A stretch of DNA of 52,693 nucleotides from Asticcacaulis biprosthecium C19 (GTDB taxonomy: Bacteria > Pseudomonadota > Alphaproteobacteria > Caulobacterales > Caulobacteraceae), in contig NZ_GL883077.1 in NCBI RefSeq assembly GCF_000204015.1, positions 396,831 through 449,523 of the forward strand, read 5' to 3'. The notes under the pieces were generated by a model. That model did not search any database. It saw only the letters and a list, made by a program, of their open reading frames with translations, and had not been told where the DNA came from. Below, piece by piece: positions 1-8,160 of the stretch. A program made the translations under genes and the position numbers. Numbering within the stretch: position 1 is the first letter of the stretch; each line of letters begins with the position of its first letter.

Positions 1-16
1 ACCGAAAAACCATGCC

Positions 17-394
17 TCACATAAGAAGCCGTTCGATCTGAACCTTGGGATAGGTTCCAAAATTTACAAGCAGGCCTAGCGGAAGACCTGACGCTTTAAG
101 ATAGTTCCGAACTTGCGCCCTGTGTTGGTCCGCCAAGGCCTCAACAGCTTTCAGTTCAAGAATGATTTGGCCGTAACATAAAAAGTCGGGCGAGTAGGTT
201 CTGGCTATGTTTTTGCCTTTGTAGGCCAGGGTCAAAACCGGCTGGACTGAAAACGGGATTTGCCTAGCTATAAATTCCTGCTCCAGACAATCCTGATACA
301 CGGCTTCCAGGAAGCCGCAGCCCATTTCCCTGTAGACTTCGAAGATCGCTCCACGGATAGCAAAGGCTTCGTCTTCGAATAGCAACTTGTTCAA
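17..394 (-). CDS. GxxExxY protein (PD-(D/E)XK nuclease-like fold)
   Basis: Small protein of the GxxExxY family, which belongs to the PD-(D/E)XK nuclease-like fold; the cellular role of the family is not established. Using the start chosen here (125 aa), the signature is G27-F-L-E30-A-V-Y33, and the nuclease-type core reads PD70...E80-L-K82. The open frame extends to a TTG at 430, which would overlap the end of mltA by 23 bp. The TTG at 394 is preferred because AGGAAG lies 6 bases upstream and it begins just after the mltA stop. No ATG start is available near there. It follows mltA on the same strand and may be co-transcribed with it. The complete C-terminus is present. Confidence 0.8.
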   Translation of the reverse strand: MNKLLFEDEAFAIRGAIFEVYREMGCGFLEAVYQDCLEQEFIARQIPFSVQPVLTLAYKGKNIARTYSPDFLCYGQIILELKAVEALADQHRAQVRNYLKASGLPLGLLVNFGTYPKVQIERLLM

Positions 395-407
395 CAGTCG
401 CTTCCTA

Positions 408-1571
408 TCAGTTGCCCACAAACGGAACAATCCGCCACATTTTCAGCTTGTGCTTGATCCGACCGGCTTCGGTGCCCGCCTTGGCGCCATGGCCGACATA
501 AAGATCAGCCCGGATCTGGCCCTTGATCGCGCCGCCCGTATCCAAAGCCGACACCATCCGCTGATAGACCGGAAACGCGTCGGCCAGAGTCCCCGCATTG
601 GCATCGATCCAGAACAGATCACCCAAGGGATTTAACGTCGGATCGACCGCGATCGCCGAACCCGGCGGCAGCGACAAACCAGAAGCCCCCACTGGCGCGG
701 TCCGGTCCGGCTGGATGACAAAAAACCCGTAGCGCGGATTGATATTCATCACCTCGGTCGCCTCCGGACCGCGATGCTCCGCCAGCCACTTATGGATGTT
801 GTCACCCGAGGTCTGGTTCGGCGCCAGGTAACCGCGCTCCTGCATCACCTTGGCGATACCAACGAAGGGCCGACCATTATCGGCGGCATATGCCGAATAA
901 ACCGTCTTGCCGTCGGGCGTGGTCAAAAACGCCGAACCCTGGAGCTGCATGAAGAAATAATCTTCCGGCCGCATATAGTAGCTGGTGGCCACTGGCATCA
1001 GCTCGATCTCGGCGCGGGTGTAGTAGGGGACGTACTTATCGCCGACCTTGCGCGCCGCGATCTTCACCGCCGTCGACGGCGGGGTCAGCTGTGAGCCCGG
1101 AATAACAACGAGATCGTCGGGTTTGGGCCGCACCGGCTGCGAAAATTCGGTCGTCGGCGCATATTCCGCCTGGTAGTCCGGGACATAATAGCCGGTCAGC
1201 AGACCTTCGCCCGGCACCGCCTCGACCTGGAAGCGTGTAATCAGGAAGGCCTTGATATCCGCCGGCGTGTTGAACTCTTCATCCTTCAGGTCGGCACAAA
1301 CCGCAGCATATTGCCGGCCCGCTTTGTAGATGCAGGTGGCGCGCAAAGCTTCCAGGGCGATGAAGGCGTCGCTGTCCACCCAGCCGGGCAGGGTATCCAG
1401 GCGTTTATTGGCCGGCACCGGATTCGCAACAGGTGTTACAGGCGGGGTCACCGGTGGAACGGGTTCGACAACCGGTGGTGTCACGACCGGTGGGGTCGAT
1501 GGCGTTTGCACACATGCGCTGACCAGCAAGGCTGCGGTCAGGGTGAAGCCGATTGCGATTTTCCTGAACAT
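408..1571 (-). CDS. mltA: Membrane-bound lytic murein transglycosylase A (MltA)
   Basis: Lytic transglycosylase that cleaves the glycan strands of peptidoglycan from the periplasmic face of the outer membrane. The 387-aa product starts with a lipoprotein signal ending in the lipobox L-V-S-A-C20, followed by a proline- and valine-rich linker (about residues 23-54) and the MltA domain with LTGYY. The C-terminal 3D domain carries the family motif around ALDTGGAIKGQIRADLY, which includes the expected catalytic aspartate. The open frame reaches upstream to 1628, but the ATG at 1571 is chosen because it begins the signal peptide directly and has GGAGGG 4 bases upstream. The Tim44-like gene lies just upstream on the same strand. 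Confidence 0.92.
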   Translation of the reverse strand: MFRKIAIGFTLTAALLVSACVQTPSTPPVVTPPVVEPVPPVTPPVTPVANPVPANKRLDTLPGWVDSDAFIALEALRATCIYKAGRQYAAVCADLKDEEFNTPADIKAFLITRFQVEAVPGEGLLTGYYVPDYQAEYAPTTEFSQPVRPKPDDLVVIPGSQLTPPSTAVKIAARKVGDKYVPYYTRAEIELMPVATSYYMRPEDYFFMQLQGSAFLTTPDGKTVYSAYAADNGRPFVGIAKVMQERGYLAPNQTSGDNIHKWLAEHRGPEATEVMNINPRYGFFVIQPDRTAPVGASGLSLPPGSAIAVDPTLNPLGDLFWIDANAGTLADAFPVYQRMVSALDTGGAIKGQIRADLYVGHGAKAGTEAGRIKHKLKMWRIVPFVGN

Positions 1572-1638
1572 GCAGCCCTCCGTCATCAAAAACGCGGGCA
1601 CATTGGGCTGATCGCCCAAAGACGTCAAGATTTCAGGG

Positions 1639-2286
1639 TCACGCCTTGGCGGCTTCGACCTTGGTCAGGAGCCAAGGGCTGTTGGCAACCTTCATGCCCT
1701 TCTGGAAGGTCCAGTATTCCGCTGTGCGCTTATGGCTGCGGTGGACCTTGGGGGCATCCGCCTTGGTCGGCGGCACGGCCGACTCTGCGGGTGCTTCGGT
1801 CTTTTCATAGACCAACTCCGACAGGAAGCGGACGCGGATCTGAGCAACCTCATCCTTGAAGTCGATATGGTCGATATCCGCCTTGGGCTGGTCGACAAAG
1901 CTCAACGTCTCTTCCGGCGCAGCCCGACCGACCAAGGCCTTGGCGAAGATGCCGTACACCGTATCCGACAGCTTGTCCTTGACCGCATCCAACTCACCCT
2001 TGTGGAAGGCGATGACGACCTGTTCGTAGGACTCACGCGCCTTTTCCAGAAAGTTCAGCTCGTTGAAATTGGCATCCCGCGTCTTCAGCATTTCGAGATT
2101 AGGCATGCGCGAGGCTTCCGGAAGCTTGTCCGTCTTGGTGCTGAGATCGCCGAAATCGTCACCCTTGACGGTGACGGGCTTGTCTTCGGCGCGGAAGCCC
2201 ACCTTGCGGCCCAACACGTTGTAGAGCTGAAACAAGATCACCACGGCGACGATGGCGAAAATGATGAGGGCGACCATGTTATCCAC
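1639..2286 (-). CDS. Tim44/TimA family putative adaptor protein
   Basis: Alphaproteobacterial relative of the mitochondrial Tim44 import-motor subunit; its bacterial role is not firmly known. The 215-aa protein has one N-terminal membrane segment (about residues 4-24, rich in I, V, A and L), a charged linker and a Tim44-like C-terminal domain of the NTF2-like fold (about residues 70-215). The GTG at 2286 is taken as the start; an ATG at 2277 three codons later is the alternative. It sits divergently from secB, an arrangement common in this group and suggestive of a link to protein translocation. mltA follows 67 bp downstream. Confidence 0.85.
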   Translation of the reverse strand: MDNMVALIIFAIVAVVILFQLYNVLGRKVGFRAEDKPVTVKGDDFGDLSTKTDKLPEASRMPNLEMLKTRDANFNELNFLEKARESYEQVVIAFHKGELDAVKDKLSDTVYGIFAKALVGRAAPEETLSFVDQPKADIDHIDFKDEVAQIRVRFLSELVYEKTEAPAESAVPPTKADAPKVHRSHKRTAEYWTFQKGMKVANSPWLLTKVEAAKA

Positions 2287-2455
2287 GACAGAATCTCTTT
2301 TGCAATCGGCTGGGAAGGCGATCAGTCCCCTCTATATAGGATAAGAATGGTGAATGGGAACTGTTCGTTTCGTTGCCTAAGACAATCTTATCTGATAGGG
2401 GCGTGTCCACCTCTGCGCCAAAGCCATCCGGCGCAACCTCCGGAGCCTGTAGTTT

Positions 2456-2935
2456 ATGACCGAAACCCCCGTCACCCCCGGTTCGCCGCCGATCCCCAAC
2501 ATGCAGATCATGGCGCAGTTCATCCGCGATTTTTCGTTTGAAAACCCGCGCGCGCCTAACTCCCTGCGCATGGAATCGCGGCCCGAGATCGACCTGGGCG
2601 TCGAAATGAGCGCCCGCGGCCGTGACGACGGCCTGTTCGAAGTCGACCTCAAGCTGAACGTCAAGGCGACCACACCCGACGGCCCGATGTTCAATATCGA
2701 ACTGGTCTATGGTGGTCTGTTCCAACTGAGCAGCATCCCGCCCGAGCTGATGGAACCGACACTGCTGGTCGAATGCCCGCGCTACCTGTTTCCATTCGCC
2801 CGCCGCGTCATTGCCGACGTCACGGCCGACGGCGGGTTTGTCCCGCCCTTCTTCCTGGAGCCGATCGATTTCGGCGCCCTCTACGCCCAGCAACGGGCGC
2901 AGTTGCAGAATCAGGCCGCGGCCGGCCAGGCCTAA
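2456..2935 (+). CDS. secB: Protein-export chaperone SecB
   Basis: Cytosolic chaperone that keeps preproteins unfolded and passes them to SecA for export through SecYEG. The 159-aa product is of normal length and shows the SecB core from [16 protein letters not shown] (about residues 16-31), then the beta-sheet segment VDLKLNVKA and the conserved [11 protein letters not shown] region (about residues 105-115). Residues 1-15 are a proline- and threonine-rich leader, usual for alphaproteobacterial SecB. It is the only rightward gene left of the origin and is divergent from the Tim44-like gene. A strong hairpin follows the stop. Confidence 0.95.
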   Translation: MTETPVTPGSPPIPNMQIMAQFIRDFSFENPRAPNSLRMESRPEIDLGVEMSARGRDDGLFEVDLKLNVKATTPDGPMFNIELVYGGLFQLSSIPPELMEPTLLVECPRYLFPFARRVIADVTADGGFVPPFFLEPIDFGALYAQQRAQLQNQAAAGQA

Positions 2936-2941
2936 ATCTGT

Positions 2942-2967
2942 AAAGCCCGGTGGCAACACCGGGCTTT
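2942..2967. terminator. Bidirectional intrinsic terminator between secB and dnaQ
   Basis: An 11-bp stem (AAAGCCCGGTG and CACCGGGCTTT) around the tetraloop GCAA, with T-rich tails in both directions. It lies between the convergent secB and dnaQ genes and should terminate both. Confidence 0.85.
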
Positions 2968-2968
2968 T

Positions 2969-3658
2969 CTATTTCCAGAGAGACTTGTCTTTCAGGTACT
3001 TGGCGACAAAGGCCTCATGCGCCGCAACCTCGGCAGCCGTTATCCGCGGGGCGAGGGGACGCGGCCGGGCGCCATAGCTGATCGGATTGGCGACCTGAAC
3101 CGCTTCGATCCGCGCTGACGCCATTTCCAGATCCAGTCCGCGTTCCTTCCCGCCCAGAAGTTCCAGATAGACGCTGGCCAGCAACCGGGCATCGATCAAG
3201 GCGCCGTGCAGGTCGCGCTCAGCCAGGGAAATGTTAAAACGCCGGCACAGGGCGTCCAACGAATTGGCCATGCCGGGAAACTTGTTGCGCGCCAGTTCAA
3301 GCGTATCGATCCACTGATCGTCCGGGTGGCAGACGCGGCTGAGACGCTCCATCTCCATATTGATGAAGCCGCGGTCGAAGGCGGCATTGTGGGCGATGAT
3401 GCGCTTGTCGCCGATAAATTCGCACAGCTCGTCAGCGATCTGACCGAACTTGGGTTTGCCCCGGACCTTTTCATTGCTGATGCCGTGCACCCGAATCGCG
3501 TCCGGCTCGATCTCGCGTTCCGGGTCGACAAAGTGGTGAAAGGTCCGACCGGTGGGCAGCAGGTCTTCGATCTCAATGCAGCCGATTTCGATCAGGCGAT
3601 GACCCTTGCGATGGTCAATGCCGGTGGTTTCGGTGTCGAGAACGATTTCTAAGGCCAT
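2969..3658 (-). CDS. dnaQ: DNA polymerase III subunit epsilon (3'-5' proofreading exonuclease)
   Basis: Proofreading exonuclease of the replicative polymerase core. The 229-aa protein carries the DEDDh exonuclease motifs: ExoI DTETTG (residues 8-13), ExoII NAAFDRGF and ExoIII with HGALIDAR, containing the catalytic His and Asp. The C-terminal tail after the exonuclease domain is the usual attachment site for the alpha subunit. It is read leftward and follows coaE by about 30 bp, so it is probably the last gene of the ppsR-maf-aroE-coaE-dnaQ transcription unit. Its position next to the replication origin is typical of Caulobacterales. Confidence 0.95.
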   Translation of the reverse strand: MALEIVLDTETTGIDHRKGHRLIEIGCIEIEDLLPTGRTFHHFVDPEREIEPDAIRVHGISNEKVRGKPKFGQIADELCEFIGDKRIIAHNAAFDRGFINMEMERLSRVCHPDDQWIDTLELARNKFPGMANSLDALCRRFNISLAERDLHGALIDARLLASVYLELLGGKERGLDLEMASARIEAVQVANPISYGARPRPLAPRITAAEVAAHEAFVAKYLKDKSLWK

Positions 3659-3689
3659 GGCCTCTTATGCTGGTGTTTGGGGATCGTTT

Positions 3690-4283
3690 TCAAGAGTCGC
3701 GGGTCAGGTCGGCGATGATTTTTCGCACCTCTTCGCGGCACAGATCCAGGGTTTGCGATGTGTCGATAACGAAATCCGCGCGGCGGCGTTTTTCAGCATC
3801 GGGCATCTGGCGGGCCAGGATGGCAGCGAACTTTTCGGCGGTCATACCCGGTCGCTTCAGTACGCGGTCGGCTTGAATTTCGGCCGGGGCACTGACGACG
3901 AGAACCTTGTCCAGGGTCGCCTCGGCGCCGGTTTCATAAAGCAGGGGTATGTCGGCCACGACCAGGGGGGCGGCGGCATGGCGTTGGAGAAAGTCTTTGC
4001 GGTCGGCGACGGTAGCGGGATGAACCAGGGCGTTGAGCTGATCGAACCGGCCATGCAGGGCTGCCGACAGCTTGACGCGATCGACGACATTGTCACTGAG
4101 AACATCGCCAAAAGCCTGGGTGAGCGCGACTTTGAGCGGCTCCGACTGGGCATAAAGGCGATGGACGGCTTCGTCGGCATCCCAGACCGGTACGCTCTCA
4201 GCCTCGAACATGTCGGCGATGGTCGACTTGCCCATGCCGATCGAGCCGGTCAGACCCAGTCTTACGAGACCTGGCCGTATCAT
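3690..4283 (-). CDS. coaE: Dephospho-CoA kinase
   Basis: Catalyses the last step of coenzyme A synthesis, ATP-dependent phosphorylation of the 3'-OH of dephospho-CoA. The 197-aa product has the P-loop GSIGMGKS (residues 13-20), the substrate-binding WDADEAVHRLY segment and the lid region with the family motif LARQMPDAEKRRRAD. The start codon overlaps the aroE stop by 4 bp (ATGA), so the two genes are translationally coupled. Confidence 0.95.
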   Translation of the reverse strand: MIRPGLVRLGLTGSIGMGKSTIADMFEAESVPVWDADEAVHRLYAQSEPLKVALTQAFGDVLSDNVVDRVKLSAALHGRFDQLNALVHPATVADRKDFLQRHAAAPLVVADIPLLYETGAEATLDKVLVVSAPAEIQADRVLKRPGMTAEKFAAILARQMPDAEKRRRADFVIDTSQTLDLCREEVRKIIADLTRDS

Positions 4284-5134
4284 GCTTCACCGAGATAGGT
4301 CAGGGCCAGGGCCCGGATGTCGAAGGCCGGGTTGGGCGCGGCGCCATAAAAAGCTTCGAACGACGGCCGCGCCTGTTCGATCAGCATGTTGAGCCCGTCG
4401 ACCGTGGCCAGGCCGCGCTCGGCCGCCGCGGTCAGCCAGTTGGTGCGCAAAGGCCGGTAAGTCATGTCCATGATGGTCGCGGCTGTATCCAAGGCATCGA
4501 ACAGGGGGAGGGGACCGCCCGAGGCGGCATTGATCACGGCAACGGCGCCCCGGAAGGCGCGATCGACCTGGGTCAGTTCGAAGGCGGTGACCTTGTCGCC
4601 CGGAAAGGCGAAGACCAGGTCTTCGGCGCGGGCCAGGGTGCGATTGACGATGCGAACCTCCGGCGCGCCGGCGTCCAGCATGGCGGCAACAGCCGCGCGC
4701 GATGCCCCGCCGGCGCCCATGATCACGACAGGTCCGGCCCTAAGGTCGCAACCGGGCGCCTGCAGTTCGAAAGAGCGGACCAGGCCGTGACCGTCGGTGC
4801 TTTGGGCGTGAATCTGGCCGTCGTCATCAAAGGTCAGCAGATTGGCGGAACCACAGACCCGGGCGGATGCCGCAACGGTATCGGCCAAGGAAAGGGCCTG
4901 TTCCTTGAAGGGCGCCGTGATGTTCAAGCCCTTGATGCCATTGCTGCGGCACGACAGGATCAGCCGGTCGAAGCCACGTTCGTCCTTTGGTCCGAAGGCG
5001 GCATAGACCCCGTTCAGCTTCAGGTCGCGCAGCCAGGCATTATGCAGGAAGGGACTGAGCGAATGGTGGATCGGCTGCCCTACGACAGCAGCGATGCGGG
5101 CGGCACCGGTCGGCAGGGATTGAATATCGATCAT
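4280..5134 (-). CDS. aroE: Shikimate dehydrogenase (NADP+)
   Basis: Reduces 3-dehydroshikimate to shikimate in aromatic amino acid synthesis. The 284-aa protein shows the substrate-binding motif SLSP (residues 25-28), the catalytic lysine in NITAPFK, and a Rossmann NADP-binding loop GAGGASRA followed by NRTLARA. Both ends overlap neighbours by 4 bp (maf upstream, coaE downstream), giving a tightly packed leftward operon. Confidence 0.95.
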   Translation of the reverse strand: MIDIQSLPTGAARIAAVVGQPIHHSLSPFLHNAWLRDLKLNGVYAAFGPKDERGFDRLILSCRSNGIKGLNITAPFKEQALSLADTVAASARVCGSANLLTFDDDGQIHAQSTDGHGLVRSFELQAPGCDLRAGPVVIMGAGGASRAAVAAMLDAGAPEVRIVNRTLARAEDLVFAFPGDKVTAFELTQVDRAFRGAVAVINAASGGPLPLFDALDTAATIMDMTYRPLRTNWLTAAAERGLATVDGLNMLIEQARPSFEAFYGAAPNPAFDIRALALTYLGEA

Positions 5135-5721
5135 GCCGGCACGATCCTCATATGGCGCAACTGGGCCAGCAGCGGGAACAGCGAAAGCCCCAGGACGGTA
5201 AAATAGTCGCCGCGGATGGCTTCGAACAGGTGCACGCCTTCGCCTTCGAGCTGATAGCAGCCGACACTGCTCAGGATCTTGTCACCTGCGCGGTCCAGGT
5301 AGCCGTCGATATAATCATCGGAAAGCCGGCGGACGTGCATTTCAGCTGATTCCACCGTCGACCAGACAACGTGGCCACCTTCCGCCAGCGCCAGGCCGCC
5401 GTGCAGGTAGTGCGTTTTACCGCTCATCCGTTTCAGCAGGTCGCGGGCGTCGTCCAGGGTGTGCGACTTGCTGATAAGGTCCTTTTCGAGCTGCAGGACC
5501 TGGTCGCCGCCCAGCACCAGACCGGGATTGCGGGCCGAAACATGCAGTGCCTTGGCCTCAGCTAGTTTCAGCGCGATCGCCTTGGGGCTCATGCCGCGTG
5601 CCAGGCCGTCATCCTTGATGGCGTCCTCATCGAGATCAGCGGGAATCTTGGTAAAAGAAATGCCAGCGCCGGTCAGTAGCGCGGCGCGAGAAGCGGAGCC
5701 AGAAGCGAGGATTAAGGTCAT
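5131..5721 (-). CDS. maf: Maf family nucleotide pyrophosphatase
   Basis: Maf/HAM1-like nucleoside triphosphate pyrophosphatase, thought to remove modified or non-canonical nucleotides. The protein begins MTLILASGSASRAALL, containing the family's ASxSxxR substrate loop, and has LVLGGDQVL, the region with the conserved catalytic acidic residue. The frame runs to a GTG at 5736, but the ATG at 5721 fits the family start and has AGGGG 6 bases upstream. The 196-aa length is normal. Which nucleotide it prefers cannot be read from the sequence. It overlaps aroE by 4 bp. Confidence 0.9.
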   Translation of the reverse strand: MTLILASGSASRAALLTGAGISFTKIPADLDEDAIKDDGLARGMSPKAIALKLAEAKALHVSARNPGLVLGGDQVLQLEKDLISKSHTLDDARDLLKRMSGKTHYLHGGLALAEGGHVVWSTVESAEMHVRRLSDDYIDGYLDRAGDKILSSVGCYQLEGEGVHLFEAIRGDYFTVLGLSLFPLLAQLRHMRIVPA

Positions 5722-5752
5722 GCGAGACCCCTGCACAGGAGATTTTGTTTTG

Positions 5753-6604
5753 TCAAATCCCGCCCAGCCGGCCCGTGCGCTTTTCGTTCAGCAGGCTTAT
5801 GATGGTGGCCGAGGTTTCCTCGATCGACCGCCGGGTGACGTCGATCACCGGCCAGCCCTTGCGTTCGAACAGCCGGCGGGCGCGAATGATTTCTTCACGG
5901 ACGGCGTCGGTGTCGGTGTAGGTCGACGGCCGGTCATCGTTCAAGGTCAGAAGCCGGTTCTTGCGGATCGATACCAGACGTTCCGGCGAAGCAATCAGGC
6001 CAACGATCAGCGGGATATCCAGTTCGTCCAGTTCGTTTGGCGGATCGCGGCCCGGTACCAGCGGAATATTGGCTGCCTTGATGCCACGATGGGCCAGGTA
6101 AATACAGGTCGGGGTCTTCGACGTCCGCGACACCCCGACCAGAACCACATCAGCTTGCCTCAACTTGTCCGCCATGGCGCCGTCGTCATGCGCGATGGCA
6201 TAGTTCAGCGCTTCGATGCGCTCGAAATACTCATTGTCGAGATTGTGCTGGGCGCCGACACGCTTGGACACAGCCGCCCCCAGATGGCGCGAGAAGGCCA
6301 CCACCAGAGGATCCAAGACGCCAATCGACGGAATATCCAACTCCCGGCAGCGCATTTCCAGCATATTGCGCAGTTCCGGATCGATGATGGTGTGCAGGAC
6401 GATGCCCGGAGAGCTCTCGATCTCGGTCAGTGACCGCGCCATCTGCTTTTCCGACCGGATCAGCACATACAGGTGCTCAATCGGCAGAATGCCTTCGAAC
6501 CGCGCCGCGGCGGCCTTAGCCAGGGCGTTCAGCGTCTCACCCGTCGAGTCCGAAATCAGGTGGACGTGGAAATAGGTGCCGATTTTTTGCGGTGTCAGGG
6601 ACAT
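5753..6604 (-). CDS. ppsR: Pyruvate, phosphate dikinase/PEP synthase regulatory protein (PPSR family)
   Basis: Bifunctional serine/threonine kinase and Pi-dependent phosphorylase of the DUF299 family, which switches pyruvate phosphate dikinase or PEP synthase on and off. The 283-aa protein begins with HLISDSTGETL and contains the P-loop-like GVSRTSKTPTCIYLA (about residues 152-166). The C-terminal VTRRSIEETSATI motif is also typical. Whether the target here is PPDK or PEP synthase cannot be decided, because neither gene is in the window. It is the first leftward gene after the origin, mirroring Caulobacter, where hemE and leftward genes flank Cori. Confidence 0.9.
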   Translation of the reverse strand: MSLTPQKIGTYFHVHLISDSTGETLNALAKAAAARFEGILPIEHLYVLIRSEKQMARSLTEIESSPGIVLHTIIDPELRNMLEMRCRELDIPSIGVLDPLVVAFSRHLGAAVSKRVGAQHNLDNEYFERIEALNYAIAHDDGAMADKLRQADVVLVGVSRTSKTPTCIYLAHRGIKAANIPLVPGRDPPNELDELDIPLIVGLIASPERLVSIRKNRLLTLNDDRPSTYTDTDAVREEIIRARRLFERKGWPVIDVTRRSIEETSATIISLLNEKRTGRLGGI

Positions 6605-6863
6605 GACGATTCCTTAAGCGCATTCGCGCCGGCCTGTCTTCGGAAAACTTCGTTCTTCCGTTTCACATAGCTGTCACAGTGATGCGATAAATATAACTGT
6701 GCAAGGAATCCGTGGACAGTTGTGTGCGGATTGTTGGCGATTCCTGTTATCCAGGTTTTCTCGCAGGTGCGTTGGGGATGAGGGTGCACAACCGCCCATT
6801 TTGTCCCGATTCCGTCCAATTGGTTAACAATGTATGAATGGAAATCCGCAGGGTGTGGATGCC

Positions 6864-6878
6864 TTAACCTTTCATTAA
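6864..6878. promoter_or_regulatory. CtrA-type binding site 1 in the origin
   Basis: TTAACCTTTCATTAA followed by C: a perfect TTAA-N7-TTAA site, with the extended TTAAC form on both halves. In Caulobacter such sites let CtrA silence the origin in swarmer cells. Confidence 0.85.
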
Positions 6879-6905
6879 CCATTCAGGCTCAATTCGACCA
6901 CATGG

Positions 6906-6920
6906 TTAAGGAATTCTTAA
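6906..6920. promoter_or_regulatory. CtrA-type binding site 2 in the origin
   Basis: TTAAGGAATTCTTAA: a second perfect TTAA-N7-TTAA site, 42 bp from the first (about four helical turns, same face). The 15-mer is itself nearly palindromic and forms one edge of the AT-rich stretch. Confidence 0.85.
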
Positions 6921-6950
6921 TCAGTATAAAGATTTGGTAAATTATCCGCC

Positions 6951-6970
6951 TTTCCCACAGGCTGTGGGAA
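6951..6970. promoter_or_regulatory. Inverted pair of DnaA-box-like 9-mers
   Basis: TTCCCACAG and CTGTGGGAA form a perfect 9-bp inverted repeat with a one-base spacer (6952-6970). The left part, TTTCCCACA, differs at one position from the general DnaA box TTWTNCACA; the right copy reads similarly on the other strand but is weaker. It lies beside the AT-rich stretch and touches the GAATC/GAGTC pair at 6968-6977. Confidence 0.5.
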
Positions 6971-7131
6971 TCGAGTCATCCCAAGGTGAGTGGACTGTGA
7001 AAAACTCGTGAATCACGCGAAATCTGCGACACTTTTTCGCCCTGTCCACGGCACAATAAACCTCTTCAATCTCTTTTCTTTTTATAAGGTTTAAGTCATG
7101 AGGACGCGTGACACGTCCGAGGATTGACTCC

Positions 7132-8160
7132 ATGCAGGCAGGTAAGGCATCCCTAATCAGGGTTCTGGGCGGCGAGACGGTAACACCGCCGCCGGTATGG
7201 TTCATGCGTCAGGCTGGGCGCTACCTGCCGGAATATCGAGCACTGCGTGCGACGACCTCCGGGTTTGTCGATTTCTGTCTCAACCCGGAAAAGGCAGCGG
7301 AGGCGACGCTTCAGCCCATCCGGCGGTTCGGGTTCGATGCGGCGATCCTGTTCTCGGACATTTTGATGATCCCTCTGGCACTGGGTCAGGACCTGACCTT
7401 TGCCGCCGGCGAAGGCCCTGTGCTGGGCGAATTGCCATCGTTGGAAGCAATGCGGGACAAGGCGCCGTTTGCGGGTGAGGCTTTGAAGAATGTGGGTGAG
7501 ACCGTCGCCCGCGTTAAAGCCGGACTGACCGAGGCGACGACCCTGATCGGTTTCTGCGGCGGGCCGTGGACGGTCATGACCTATATGCTGAACGGCCGAA
7601 AGGCGAACGATCGTAGCCTCATTCGGGCGTTCGTCTATGACGATCCTACCACGGTGCTTAGCCTTATCGACATCGTCATTGAGGCATCGGCGCAGTATCT
7701 GAAGGTCCAGGCCGATCAGGGCGCTCAGGTGTTGAAGATTTTCGAAAGCTGGGCGGAAGGGTTTCCCGATCCGTATTTCGATCTCCTGGTAACGCAACCA
7801 CATATCCGCCTGATCCATCGCGTGCGGGAACTGGGTGTGACCCTGCCGATCATCGGGTTTCCGCGCGGCGCCGAGGCCCGCTGTCTGGATTATGCGCAGG
7901 CCGTGACGATTGAAGCCATGGCCTTAGGAACGGCGACACCGCTTGCGCTGGGTATCGAATTGCAGAAGATTCGGCCGATCCAGGGGGCTTTGGACCCGGT
8001 GGTCTTGCGATCGGGTGGTGCAGCCTTGGATGCGGCGATAGACCGGATTCTCGAAGCCTGGGGGCAGGGGCCCTTGATCTTCAACCTGGGCCACGGCATC
8101 TTCCCTGACACGCCGATCGCCCATGTTGAGCAGGCATTGAAAAGAATCCGCAGTTCATGA
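7132..8160 (+). CDS. hemE: Uroporphyrinogen decarboxylase
   Basis: Converts uroporphyrinogen III to coproporphyrinogen III in haem synthesis by four decarboxylations. The 342-aa product contains the N-terminal substrate-binding motif MRQAGRYLPEYR and the family's GFCGGPWT and FPRGA motifs. The ATG at 7132 is chosen (AGGA 8 bases upstream); a GTG at 7108 in the same frame would add eight residues. The gene begins at the edge of the origin region, as in Caulobacter, where hemE promoters overlap Cori. hemH overlaps its stop by 4 bp. Confidence 0.95.
   Translation: MQAGKASLIRVLGGETVTPPPVWFMRQAGRYLPEYRALRATTSGFVDFCLNPEKAAEATLQPIRRFGFDAAILFSDILMIPLALGQDLTFAAGEGPVLGELPSLEAMRDKAPFAGEALKNVGETVARVKAGLTEATTLIGFCGGPWTVMTYMLNGRKANDRSLIRAFVYDDPTTVLSLIDIVIEASAQYLKVQADQGAQVLKIFESWAEGFPDPYFDLLVTQPHIRLIHRVRELGVTLPIIGFPRGAEARCLDYAQAVTIEAMALGTATPLALGIELQKIRPIQGALDPVVLRSGGAALDAAIDRILEAWGQGPLIFNLGHGIFPDTPIAHVEQALKRIRSS

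Larger units (their letters stand above)
6605..7131. other. Putative chromosomal replication origin (Cori-like)
   Basis: A 527-bp gene-free region between divergent ppsR and hemE. Seen in the sequence: two perfect CtrA-type boxes (6864-6878, 6906-6920) and a third with one mismatch (6824-6838); eight GANTC methylation sites (6608, 6706, 6739, 6808, 6968, 6973, 7010, 7126); DnaA-box-like 9-mers (6747-6755, 6854-6862, 6941-6949, 6951-6959), a TCCCCA-type weak box on the minus strand (6773-6778) and an AT-rich stretch (about 6902-6945). Known: the Caulobacter crescentus origin lies beside hemE and is controlled by DnaA, CtrA and CcrM. Genes on both sides point away from this gap. A 95-codon frame inside (6595-6882, minus) is judged spurious. 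Confidence 0.85.

Noticed and set aside
6595-6882. 95-codon leftward frame inside the origin region
   Set aside because: No family resemblance, overlaps ppsR start and origin motifs.
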